From an uncultured Psychrobacillus sp. (GTDB lineage Bacteria; Bacillota; Bacilli; Bacillales_A; Planococcaceae): 7,868 bases of DNA. Of the stretch, positions 1 through 6,327 are shown piece by piece. The stretch's first letter is position 1, and every line of letters begins with the position of its first letter. Location: positions 1 to 7,868 of the forward strand of contig CAKQHO010000136.1 in the NCBI GenBank assembly GCA_934234185.1, given 5' to 3'. The notes beneath the pieces are model-generated. The model searched no databases. It had not been told where the DNA came from and saw nothing but the letters and a program-made list of their open reading frames with translations. The position numbers were made by a program, and so were the translations under genes.

Positions 1-170
1 ATATATAGTTAAATGAAATGTATGTAAAACACCGAAACGAAAAGCTATTTATGGAAAGCGTTTCTAACTTACTCTCCAATAGCTCCGCTGAAAGCTCGAA
101 TAGGGGAAATACTCGCGTCTAGAAATTCTCACTCTCGGATATCGGTAGGTGGATACCAATTATTCAATCT

Positions 171-201
171 TTCTCCTAACGAGTAGGCTACGTGGTACAC
201 T
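171..201 (+). promoter_or_regulatory. Possible extended -10 promoter for the glutaredoxin-like gene
   Basis: The sequence TGGTACACT (193-201) fits the extended -10 pattern TGn followed by TACACT, a plausible sigma-A -10 box. The best upstream partner, TTCTCC at 171-176, is a poor -35 box and the spacer of 19 bp is long, so recognition would depend on the TGn extension. Transcription would start near 208, about 20 bases before the GTG start of the small gene. The rest of 1-228 shows no gene I can support. The call rests on motif reading only and is weak. Confidence 0.3.
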
Positions 202-228
202 AGAAGAAAAAATAAGGAGGAGGTCCTC

Positions 229-462
229 GTGATCGTAAATTTTTACACGCGACCTGGCTGCCATCTATGTGATGATGCTCGGCTGATGCTGAAGCTGGTG
301 CAGGAAGATGTTTCATTTGAAATAAATGAAGTTAACATTGAGACGGATGATAAGCTCCATGAGAAGTATATGCTGATGATCCCAGTCATTGAGCATCAAG
401 GCGAAGTTATTCAATATGGCCAGGTGGATTATGTGACCATTTTGGAGGCATTACAAAAGTGA
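229..462 (+). CDS. Glutaredoxin-like small thiol-redox protein (CxxC)
   Basis: This 77-residue protein has the outline of a minimal thioredoxin fold: a first beta strand (IVNFYT), a redox-type CHLC motif with cysteines at residues 11 and 14 after a Pro-Gly turn, a helix, and the pair Ile51-Pro52, where thioredoxin-fold proteins carry their cis-proline. The length suits the glutaredoxin-like family known as DUF836. There is no signal peptide or membrane segment, so it should be cytoplasmic. The start is GTG at 229, supported by the purine-rich AAGGAGGAGGT at 214-224. Such a gene is, from memory, often found just upstream of cggR in Bacillales, so the position fits. Its substrate is unknown; the CxxC motif suggests dithiol exchange or metal binding, but that is inference. 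No terminator is visible after it, so its transcript may run into cggR. Gene assignment is strong, function only general. Confidence 0.85.
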   Translation: MIVNFYTRPGCHLCDDARLMLKLVQEDVSFEINEVNIETDDKLHEKYMLMIPVIEHQGEVIQYGQVDYVTILEALQK

Positions 463-482
463 TGCCTTTCAAGACTCTTATA

Positions 483-511
483 TTGCTATTGAATTCATAA
501 TAATGTATGAT
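483..511 (+). promoter_or_regulatory. Sigma-A promoter of the cggR-gapA operon
   Basis: TTGCTA (483-488) and TATGAT (506-511) are separated by 17 bp, close to the ideal vegetative promoter. Transcription should start near 517-519, leaving a leader of about 80 bases before cggR. The early transcribed region contains a run of eight T (528-535). The CggR-like operator lies downstream, at roughly +25 to +60, so the repressor would hinder elongation or promoter clearance rather than cover the boxes. That agrees with the downstream operator known in B. subtilis. The promoter is called from motifs, spacing and context. Confidence 0.75.
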
Positions 512-542
512 GAATTTAGAAAGTTTATTTTTTTTATGTATA

Positions 543-577
543 TGGGACACTTTTGTATCTAGTGGGACAAAAATGTC
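543..577 (+). promoter_or_regulatory. CggR operator (two half-sites)
   Basis: Two TGGGAC words begin at 543 and 563, exactly 20 bp apart. The right one is followed after five bases by TGTC (574-577); the left one is followed after five bases by TGTA (554-557), a degenerate match. The B. subtilis CggR operator, as I recall it, is CGGGAC-N6-TGTC-N4 repeated with the same 20-bp period, so this site keeps the GGGAC core and phasing but has C changed to T in front and one base less inside each half. It lies between the promoter and cggR, as expected for autoregulation released by fructose-1,6-bisphosphate. The weaker left arm could give unequal repressor binding. Confidence 0.8.
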
Positions 578-599
578 ACATGAGGTGAGGAAGTGAAAG

Positions 600-1634
600 A
601 TGGATTCTTTTCTTGAAGCACAGGTGAAGCTTTTGCCGGAGATGAATGAATTGCTCCAAAAAAGATATCGGATTCTGCAAACAATCCAGCTTGCTCAGGG
701 GATAGGGAGAAGACAATTAGGGGAGCAATTAGGGCTTTCTGAACGTGATGCTCGCAAAGAATTAGAGGCGCTTAGACAGCAGGGACTAATTGAAATTTCA
801 AGAGATGGAGCTTCCATTACTAGTGAGGGAAGCCACATTCTAATTGAATTGAAGGAAGTTGTTCAGCAATGGTCTGGACGTGCTGAGCTGGAGGCAACTC
901 TACAAAAATATTTAAGTATTAAAAAAGTGATTATAGTTCCTGGAAATGTAGATACTAATATGAATACATCTATGCTTCTGTCACAGGAAGCAGCGAAATA
1001 TTTAGAGGGTATTCTGGCTGATGGAAAAATTATCGCTGTTACAGGCGGTTCAACGATTGCGGCAATCGCTACTGTTCTACCGGAAACGGTGAAATGGAAG
1101 GATCTGTTGTTTATTGCAGCCAGAGGCGGGGTAGGGAAGGACGTAAGGCTACAAGCTAATACGATAGCCTCCCTATTTGCAAATAAGATGAACGGTTCCT
1201 ACCGAACCTTATATATGCCTGATAGTTTAAGCGAAGAGGCCTACCAGGCGATGAAAAAGGAGCCTTTTATTCAGGAAATGATGGAATTGTATGACAGGAC
1301 TAATATCATTATCCATGGAATCGGTGATGCCTTGGAGATGGCCAGAAGAAGAAATTCAGGAGAAGACGAGGTTGCTCGACTTCAACAGCTTGGAGCGGTG
1401 AGTGAGTCCTTTGGATATTACTACAACGATCAAGGAGAAGCGGTTCACCGAATCCCGACCATCGGGGTACAGCTAAAGCAGCTGGTGAACATGGAGCATC
1501 TGCTGGCAGTTGCTGGTGGAGCCAAAAAGGCAAACGCCTTGTTATCCTACTTTAAACAAGCTCCCCCTCAAACAGTACTTGTGACTGATGAGGGAGCTGC
1601 AAATGAAATAATGAAAATCACACAAACCAACTAG
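600..1634 (+). CDS. cggR: Central glycolytic genes regulator CggR (SorC/DeoR family repressor)
   Basis: The 344-residue product matches the usual length of CggR (about 340). An N-terminal helix-turn-helix (roughly residues 23-65, including GRRQLGEQLGLSERDARKEL) reads DNA. From about residue 90 onward it has the SorC-type sugar-binding domain, with the phosphate-binding loop TGGST at 148-152 and a late glycine-lysine segment (AGGAKK) in the ligand pocket region. By family knowledge the ligand is fructose-1,6-bisphosphate, which weakens cooperative operator binding and induces the operon. The ATG at 600 follows a purine-rich GAGGTGAGG ending nine bases upstream, and the N-terminus aligns in type with B. 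subtilis CggR (…KLLPE…LLQKRY.IL). A nearby GTG at 593 is out of frame and quickly stops. The gene sits directly behind its own operator and 12 bp before gapA, so it should be co-transcribed and autoregulated. No sign of damage or transfer. Confidence 0.95.
   Translation: MDSFLEAQVKLLPEMNELLQKRYRILQTIQLAQGIGRRQLGEQLGLSERDARKELEALRQQGLIEISRDGASITSEGSHILIELKEVVQQWSGRAELEATLQKYLSIKKVIIVPGNVDTNMNTSMLLSQEAAKYLEGILADGKIIAVTGGSTIAAIATVLPETVKWKDLLFIAARGGVGKDVRLQANTIASLFANKMNGSYRTLYMPDSLSEEAYQAMKKEPFIQEMMELYDRTNIIIHGIGDALEMARRRNSGEDEVARLQQLGAVSESFGYYYNDQGEAVHRIPTIGVQLKQLVNMEHLLAVAGGAKKANALLSYFKQAPPQTVLVTDEGAANEIMKITQTN
1559..1598 (+). promoter_or_regulatory. Hairpin at the 3' end of cggR, possible mRNA processing or stabilising element
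   Basis: AGCTCCCCCTCA (1559-1570, with two extra C as a bulge) can pair with TGAGGGAGCT (1589-1598) around an 18-base loop. The hairpin lies inside the last codons of cggR and ends 48 bases before the gapA ATG. In B. subtilis the cggR-gapA mRNA is cut near the end of cggR and the gapA part is far more stable, with a 5' stem-loop implicated. Position and structure fit such a role here, but the sequence is also coding, so the pairing could be fortuitous. No T-run follows, so it is not a terminator. Confidence 0.45.
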
Positions 1635-1646
1635 GAGGAATTTTCA

Positions 1647-2654
1647 ATGCCAATTAAATTAGCAATCAATGGATTTGGACGTATCGGACGTAAAGTATTT
1701 CGTGAGGCAATGATCAACAAAAATGTAGAGGTAGTAGCAATCAATGACTTAACAGATGCTGCAATGCTAGCACATTTGTTAAAGTATGATTCTATTCACG
1801 GGATTTCGGATGCAGAGATCACTTCTGAAGGTGATTACCTAGTAGTGAATGGCAAAAACATTCACGTATATGCAGAAAAAGATCCTGCCGTATTACCTTG
1901 GGGTGTTCTAGGTGTAGATATCGTGATTGAAAGTACAGGAATTTTCCGTTCTACTGAAACAGCAGGCAAGCATATTGAAGCTGGAGCAAAAAAAGTAATC
2001 GTTTCTTCTCCAGGACAAGGTAGCATGCCGACATTTGTAATGGGCGTAAATGACGATAAGTACAATCCAGAGACAGACCATGTAGTATCGAACGCTTCTT
2101 GTACAACAAACTGTTTAGCACCAGTAGCAAAAGTATTACAGGACCGTTTTGGTATCAAGCGTGGAATGATGACAACTGTTCACTCTTATACAAACGACCA
2201 ACGCATCTTGGACTTACCACACAGTGACTATCGTCGTGCTCGTGCAGCAGCAGAGTCTATGATTCCTACAACTACAGGAGCAGCTGCGGCAGTTGCGAAG
2301 GTGCTTCCTGAGCTTAAAGGTAAATTAGATGGAATGGCAGTGCGCGTTCCAACACCTAACGTTTCTCTAGTAGACTTAGTTGCAGAGCTAGACAAAAACG
2401 TAACAGCAGAAGAATTAAATAACGCATTAAAAGAAGCTTCTGAAAATGAACTAAAAGGTATTTTAGAATATAACGAGCTACCTTTAGTATCAATCGATTA
2501 TAACGGAAACACCGCTTCATCTACAGTAGACGGTCTGTCTACAATGGTGTTGGGAGACAATATGGTGAAAGTTTTAGCTTGGTATGACAACGAATCAGGC
2601 TACTCTGCACGCTGTATCGACCTTGCAGTATTGATGATGGAAAAAGGACTATAA
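1647..2654 (+). CDS. gapA: Glyceraldehyde-3-phosphate dehydrogenase, NAD-dependent glycolytic type
   Basis: GapA oxidises and phosphorylates glyceraldehyde-3-phosphate to 1,3-bisphosphoglycerate with NAD, as a cytoplasmic tetramer. The 335-residue length is typical. The dinucleotide-binding motif INGFGRIGR spans residues 7-15, Asp34 follows the second Rossmann strand, the catalytic cysteine is Cys152 in SNASCTTNC, and the catalytic base is His179 in TTVHSYT. Asp34 together with Leu190-Pro191 in the S-loop is the pattern of NAD-specific GapA rather than the NADP-using gluconeogenic GapB; the cggR neighbour agrees. The ATG at 1647 has a strong TAGGAGG at 1632-1638 whose first three bases are the cggR stop codon. 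Codon choice (CGT, GTA, GCA, TTA) is that of a highly expressed gene. It is followed by a 181-bp gap with stem-loops, which may separate its mRNA level from that of pgk. Confidence 0.98.
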   Translation: MPIKLAINGFGRIGRKVFREAMINKNVEVVAINDLTDAAMLAHLLKYDSIHGISDAEITSEGDYLVVNGKNIHVYAEKDPAVLPWGVLGVDIVIESTGIFRSTETAGKHIEAGAKKVIVSSPGQGSMPTFVMGVNDDKYNPETDHVVSNASCTTNCLAPVAKVLQDRFGIKRGMMTTVHSYTNDQRILDLPHSDYRRARAAAESMIPTTTGAAAAVAKVLPELKGKLDGMAVRVPTPNVSLVDLVAELDKNVTAEELNNALKEASENELKGILEYNELPLVSIDYNGNTASSTVDGLSTMVLGDNMVKVLAWYDNESGYSARCIDLAVLMMEKGL

Positions 2655-2705
2655 GCTGCATAACGCTCCATATTCTGTGTCATTTTGAATAGCGTTTAAG
2701 CATCA

Positions 2706-2729
2706 TACCCTCTATAATAAAAGAGGGTA
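2706..2729 (+). promoter_or_regulatory. Stem-loop after gapA, with a TATAAT box in it
   Basis: TACCCTCT (2706-2713) pairs perfectly with AGAGGGTA (2722-2729) around an eight-base A/T loop. The segment 2713-2718 reads TATAAT, a perfect -10 box, but I find no matching -35 box at 16-18 bp upstream; TTGAAT at 2685-2690 is 22 bp away, too far. B. subtilis has a separate promoter for pgk in this gap, so a pgk promoter is expected somewhere here. I record the hairpin as visible and the promoter as a weak guess. Confidence 0.3.
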
Positions 2730-2762
2730 GAGAGGAGCAAGGGATACCCTTTGCTCCTTTCT
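2729..2762 (+). terminator. Strong stem-loop downstream of gapA, partial terminator or 3' stabiliser
   Basis: AGAGAGGAGCAAGGG (2729-2743) pairs with CCCTTTGCTCCTTTCT (2747-2762) around an ATA loop, with one G-T wobble and one bulged T, giving about 15 pairs. The tail (TATTAG) is U-rich but lacks a continuous T-run, so complete termination is unlikely. It can act as a leaky terminator or protect the 3' end of a gapA transcript, giving more gapA than pgk mRNA. B. subtilis makes a cggR-gapA transcript ending in the equivalent gap, which supports the first reading. Its last base pair competes with the preceding hairpin for base 2729. Confidence 0.5.
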
Positions 2763-2776
2763 TATTAGTAAGAAAG

Positions 2777-2798
2777 AAAGCGCTTTTCATCGAAAAGC
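2777..2798 (+). other. Overlapping short palindrome and hairpin in the pgk leader
   Basis: AAAGCGCTTT (2777-2786) is a perfect 10-bp palindrome, and GCTTTTC (2782-2788) can instead pair with GAAAAGC (2792-2798) around an ATC loop. The two structures share bases and exclude each other. They lie about 25-50 bases before the pgk ribosome binding site. The palindrome partly resembles a catabolite-responsive element but misses key outer bases. No function can be assigned. Confidence 0.3.
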
Positions 2799-2835
2799 AA
2801 AACTAATTCTCTGCTTATTATAAGGAGGCTATTTC

Positions 2836-4017
2836 ATGAATAAGAAAACCATGAGCGATGTAGATGTAAAAGGGAAGCGAGTATTTTGTCGTGTAGATTT
2901 CAACGTCCCTATGGAAAGCGGGGAAATCACGGATGACACTCGTATTCGTGCAGCACTTCCAACCATCCAATATTTGACCAGTCAAGGGGCTAAGGTTATC
3001 CTAGCAAGTCATATGGGTAGACCAAAGGGTGAGGTAAAGGAAGAGCTACGTCTGACAAAGGTGGGAGAGCACCTGTCATCCCTTTTAGAGAAGCCTGTGA
3101 AAAAGCTCGATGAATCCGTTGGGACACAGGTAGAGCAAGCTATTAGTGAAATGTCTGAGGGAGATATTGTTTTATTAGAAAACGTTCGCTTCCATGCAGG
3201 AGAAGAAAAGAATGATCCAGAGCTAGCGCAGGCATTTGCTGCACTTGCAGATGTATATGTAAATGATGCATTTGGAGCGGCTCATCGTGCACATGCAACA
3301 ACAGAAGGAATTGCGAAGCTGTTACCGGCTGTTTCCGGTCTTTTGATGGAGAAGGAGCTAGATGTATTAGGTAAAGCATTATCTGAGCCAGAGCGTCCTT
3401 TCACAGCAATCATCGGTGGTGCAAAGGTGAAGGACAAGATTGGTGTAATCGAGCATTTATTGGACAAGGTCGACAACATCCTGATCGGTGGAGGTCTATC
3501 CTACACATTCTCTAAAGCGCAAGGAAATGATATCGGAAAATCTCTTGTAGAAGAGGATAAGATTGAATTAGCAAAATCCTTTATTGATAAGGCAAAGGAA
3601 AAAGGAGTGTCCTTCCACCTGCCAGTGGATGCAGTGGTAGCAGAAGAATTTTCCAAGGATGCAAACACGAAGGTCGTGCGTATCGATCAAATTCCTTCCG
3701 ACTGGATGGGCTTAGATATAGGACCAGACACAGTGAAGCTATATGAGCAAGTTATTAAGGCAAGTAAGCTGATCATTTGGAACGGACCAATGGGTGTGTT
3801 TGAAATGGAGCCATTTGCGAATGGAACAAGAGGCATTGCCGCAGCGATGGCTGAAACAGAAGGATACACGGTGATCGGCGGGGGAGATTCTGCTGCAGCT
3901 GTAGAGAAATTCGACGTGGCGGACAAGATGGACCATATTTCCACTGGTGGAGGAGCTTCTTTAGAGTTTATGGAAGGGAAGGACCTACCAGGAGTATCAG
4001 CTTTAAACGATAAGTAA
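2836..4017 (+). CDS. pgk: Phosphoglycerate kinase
   Basis: Pgk transfers the acyl phosphate of 1,3-bisphosphoglycerate to ADP, the first ATP-forming step of glycolysis, as a cytoplasmic monomer. The 393-residue product has the expected size and two-domain layout. The N-terminal substrate domain shows RVDFNVP (residues 19-25), SHMGRPKG starting at 58 and LLENVRF, all with basic or aspartate ligands for 3-phosphoglycerate. The C-terminal nucleotide domain shows GGAKVKDK around 194-201, GGGDSAA starting at 348 and STGGGAS at 369-375. The ATG at 2836 is set by AAGGAGG at 2822-2828, seven bases upstream. It begins the tightly packed second half of the operon and may be read both from the cggR promoter and from a promoter in the 181-bp gap before it. 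The next gene, tpiA, starts 15 bp after its stop. No anomalies. Confidence 0.98.
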   Translation: MNKKTMSDVDVKGKRVFCRVDFNVPMESGEITDDTRIRAALPTIQYLTSQGAKVILASHMGRPKGEVKEELRLTKVGEHLSSLLEKPVKKLDESVGTQVEQAISEMSEGDIVLLENVRFHAGEEKNDPELAQAFAALADVYVNDAFGAAHRAHATTEGIAKLLPAVSGLLMEKELDVLGKALSEPERPFTAIIGGAKVKDKIGVIEHLLDKVDNILIGGGLSYTFSKAQGNDIGKSLVEEDKIELAKSFIDKAKEKGVSFHLPVDAVVAEEFSKDANTKVVRIDQIPSDWMGLDIGPDTVKLYEQVIKASKLIIWNGPMGVFEMEPFANGTRGIAAAMAETEGYTVIGGGDSAAAVEKFDVADKMDHISTGGGASLEFMEGKDLPGVSALNDK

Positions 4018-4032
4018 TGGAGGCGATGAACA

Positions 4033-4794
4033 TTGCGTAAACGAGTGATTGCAGGAAACTGGAAAATGTATAAAACACTTCAGGAAGCAACTAATTTTGT
4101 AGAGGAGCTTCGTGAAAAGGACCTAGCCTCTGAGCATGTAGAGGCAGTCATCTGCGCACCATCATTATTTTTAAATAGATTGGTGGAATCAGCGAAGGGT
4201 ACTTTCATATCCATCGGTGCTCAGACGATGCACGAGGAAAAGGAAGGTGCCTTTACTGGAGAGGTTAGCGGACATCAGCTACAGGACCTTGGTGTACAAT
4301 ATGTAGTCATTGGTCATTCCGAAAGACGCCAGTACTTTAACGAAACAGATGAGTCTGTGAATAAAAAAGTGAAGGCTGCATTCAGCTACGGTTTGACTCC
4401 TATCATCTGTGTAGGAGAATCACTGGAGCAGCGTGAGCAGAACGAAACCGAGCAGGTCGTATCTCGTCAGGTTTCGGCTGCACTAGAAGATTTGTCCGAG
4501 GAGCAGGTAATGTCCTCCATCATTGCATACGAGCCGATTTGGGCTATTGGAACAGGAAAAACGGCAACAGCAGACGATGCAAACGATGTATGCCGTGCCA
4601 TTCGTGAAACTATTCTAGACGGCTTTGGAGAAGAGGTTGCAGAGGCAGTTCGCATTCAGTATGGCGGCAGCGTGAAGCCAGACAATATCGAGGAGCTGCT
4701 TTCCAAGGACCATATCGACGGAGCATTAGTTGGTGGGGCAAGTCTACAGGTGGAGTCCTTTGTGAAGCTGCTGGAGGCTGGTACACATGTCTAA
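4033..4794 (+). CDS. tpiA: Triosephosphate isomerase
   Basis: TpiA interconverts dihydroxyacetone phosphate and glyceraldehyde-3-phosphate, feeding both halves of the hexose into GapA. It is a TIM barrel of 253 residues, the normal length. The catalytic set is intact: Asn9 and Lys11 in GNWKM, His95 in GHSERR, Glu167 in YEPIWAIGTGK, and the phosphate-binding GGSV at 211-214 and GGAS near 236. Translation starts at TTG (4033), chosen because the protein then begins MRKRVIAGNWKM as in relatives and GGAGG (4019-4023) lies nine bases upstream. An ATG at 4026 is out of frame and only two bases from that site. The 3' end overlaps gpmI by eight bases, which suggests translational coupling. The gene is probably co-transcribed with pgk, gpmI and eno. 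Confidence 0.98.
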   Translation: MRKRVIAGNWKMYKTLQEATNFVEELREKDLASEHVEAVICAPSLFLNRLVESAKGTFISIGAQTMHEEKEGAFTGEVSGHQLQDLGVQYVVIGHSERRQYFNETDESVNKKVKAAFSYGLTPIICVGESLEQREQNETEQVVSRQVSAALEDLSEEQVMSSIIAYEPIWAIGTGKTATADDANDVCRAIRETILDGFGEEVAEAVRIQYGGSVKPDNIEELLSKDHIDGALVGGASLQVESFVKLLEAGTHV

Positions 4795-6325
4795 AAGCCC
4801 AGTTGCGTTAATCATTCTAGACGGCTTTGGACTGCGCAATGAAACCTTCGGGAATGCAGTGGCGCAAGCGAAGAAACCAAACTTTGACCGATATTGGAAT
4901 GAATTCCCGACCTCTCAGCTAATCGCTTCTGGAGAGGCGGTTGGCCTTCCAGAGGGCCAAATGGGGAACTCAGAGGTAGGTCACTTAAATATTGGTGCAG
5001 GAAGAATCGTCTATCAAAACCTAACGCGTATCAATAAATCCATTCGAGATGGAGAATTTTATAAGGAGCAGGAGCTTCTTTCTGCCATAGAGCATGTGAA
5101 AAAGACTGGGGGCAAGCTGCATTTGCTCGGCCTACTATCTGACGGTGGCGTACATAGCCATTACTCGCATCTATTTGCACTACTAAAGCTAGCGAAGGAT
5201 CAAGGGCTGGACCAGGCATATATCCATGCCTTCCTAGACGGACGCGATGTTGGCCCGAAGACAGCGGTAGGGTATGTGGAGGAAACGGAAAAACAGATTG
5301 CAGAAATCGGCATTGGAAAGTTTGCAACCGTTAGCGGTCGTTACTATGCAATGGACCGTGACCGTCGCTGGGACCGTGTCACCCTCGCATATAAGGCGAT
5401 GGTAGATGGCATTGGCGGCTCTTGTAAGACTGCGAAGGCGGGAATCGAAACCTCCTATGAATCAGATATAGTAGACGAGTTTGTCATGCCTTTTATTATC
5501 GAAGAGAACGGCAGCCCTGTTGCGACCATCGATTCAGGAGATGCGATTATCTTCTTTAATTTCCGACCAGATCGTGCAATCCAGCTTTCTATGGCTTTGA
5601 AGACTCCAGGCTTTGAGGGGTTTGCGCTAAGCAGCAAGCATCCAGAAGATTTGAAGCTCGTAACATTCACCCACTACAGCGATGATGTGGTAGCGGATGT
5701 GGTGTTTAAAAAGATGGACCTAAGCAACACGCTGGGAGAGGTTTTGACGTATCATAACAAGACGCAGCTTCGCATCGCAGAAACAGAAAAATATCCTCAT
5801 GTCACGTTCTTTATGAGCGGTGGTCGTGAGGAGCCATTCCCTGGAGAGGAACGAATCCTAATTAATTCCCCAAAGGTAGCCACCTACGACTTGAAGCCGG
5901 AGATGAGTGCCTATGAGGTAAGGGATGCCCTAGTTTCTCAAATTGTGTCGGATAAGTTTGATGCAATCATCCTGAACTTCGCAAATCCAGACATGGTCGG
6001 GCACAGCGGAATGCTCGAGCCGACCATTCAGGCAATCGAGGCGGTAGACGATTGTCTAGGGAGAGTAGTAGATGCTATATTAGCAAAGGGTGGCTCTGCA
6101 ATCATTACAGCAGACCATGGTAACTCAGACGAGGTAACAACAATGGAAGGTAATCCAATGACTGCCCATACGACAAACCCTGTTCCTGTCATTGTGACGA
6201 AAAAGGGAGCTACACTGCGTAGCGAGGGTATTTTAGCCGATTTGGCACCGACCATGTTACACTTATTAGGAATAGAAGCACCGCCTGAAATGACAGGTAA
6301 AACATTAATGGAAACGGAGAGTTGA
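4787..6325 (+). CDS. gpmI: Phosphoglycerate mutase, 2,3-bisphosphoglycerate-independent
   Basis: GpmI converts 3-phosphoglycerate to 2-phosphoglycerate by a phosphoserine route needing manganese. The 512 residues match the family (about 511). It belongs to the alkaline phosphatase superfamily and the visible active-site residues follow the known Bacillus enzyme: Asp12, the phosphorylated Ser62 in GNSEVGH, His123 in GGVHSH, Arg153-Asp154 in LDGRDVG, the arginines of SGRYYAMDRDRRWDR, Lys335, Asp402 and His406 in NPDMVGH, Asp443-His444 in ADHGN and His461. The ATG at 4787 lies inside tpiA with GGAGG (4773-4777) nine bases upstream. The stop codon is two bases before the eno ATG. Manganese dependence makes this family enzyme pH-sensitive during sporulation in relatives, which is family knowledge only. 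Its 3' part contains a promoter-like sequence, listed separately. Also called pgm in Bacillus. Confidence 0.98.
   Translation: MSKSPVALIILDGFGLRNETFGNAVAQAKKPNFDRYWNEFPTSQLIASGEAVGLPEGQMGNSEVGHLNIGAGRIVYQNLTRINKSIRDGEFYKEQELLSAIEHVKKTGGKLHLLGLLSDGGVHSHYSHLFALLKLAKDQGLDQAYIHAFLDGRDVGPKTAVGYVEETEKQIAEIGIGKFATVSGRYYAMDRDRRWDRVTLAYKAMVDGIGGSCKTAKAGIETSYESDIVDEFVMPFIIEENGSPVATIDSGDAIIFFNFRPDRAIQLSMALKTPGFEGFALSSKHPEDLKLVTFTHYSDDVVADVVFKKMDLSNTLGEVLTYHNKTQLRIAETEKYPHVTFFMSGGREEPFPGEERILINSPKVATYDLKPEMSAYEVRDALVSQIVSDKFDAIILNFANPDMVGHSGMLEPTIQAIEAVDDCLGRVVDAILAKGGSAIITADHGNSDEVTTMEGNPMTAHTTNPVPVIVTKKGATLRSEGILADLAPTMLHLLGIEAPPEMTGKTLMETES
6052..6081 (+). promoter_or_regulatory. Candidate internal promoter for eno inside gpmI
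   Basis: TTGTCT (6052-6057) and TATATT (6076-6081) are 18 bp apart, and the -10 box is preceded by TGC (6073-6075), the extended -10 signature. Transcription would start near 6088, about 240 bases before the eno ATG. The codons here include AGA, ATA and TTA, which are AT-rich choices for gpmI, so the motif is not simply the gene's usual codon style. It would allow eno to be made in excess of the upstream genes. Promoter-like matches occur by chance in coding DNA, so this remains a candidate. Confidence 0.35.
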
Positions 6326-6327
6326 AC

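Noticed and set aside
51..65. Catabolite-responsive (cre)-like sequence around GGAAAGCGTTTC
   Set aside because: When the central CG is aligned, three outer consensus bases fail, including the expected C-A end. The similar site at 2775-2788 also misses several key bases.
28..186. A 52-codon open frame on the plus strand ending in TAG at 184
   Set aside because: It has no ATG, GTG or TTG start with a ribosome binding site early in the frame, no recognisable protein pattern, and sits upstream of a promoter-like element. Short chance frames of this size are common.
512..540. Alternative promoter with TATGTA at 535-540 as -10 box
   Set aside because: The matching upstream hexamer GAATTT (512-517) is a poor -35 box, whereas TTGCTA-N17-TATGAT just upstream fits far better.
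1309..1533. Minus-strand open frames inside the glycolytic genes, such as this one in cggR
   Set aside because: They lie opposite well-supported conserved genes, have no recognisable protein content and no ribosome binding sites of note, so they are shadows of the true coding frames.
6322..6327. TTG start giving eno two extra residues
   Set aside because: The TTG is two bases from the weak GGAG, too close; the ATG at 6328 gives the family's standard 430-residue length and N-terminus.
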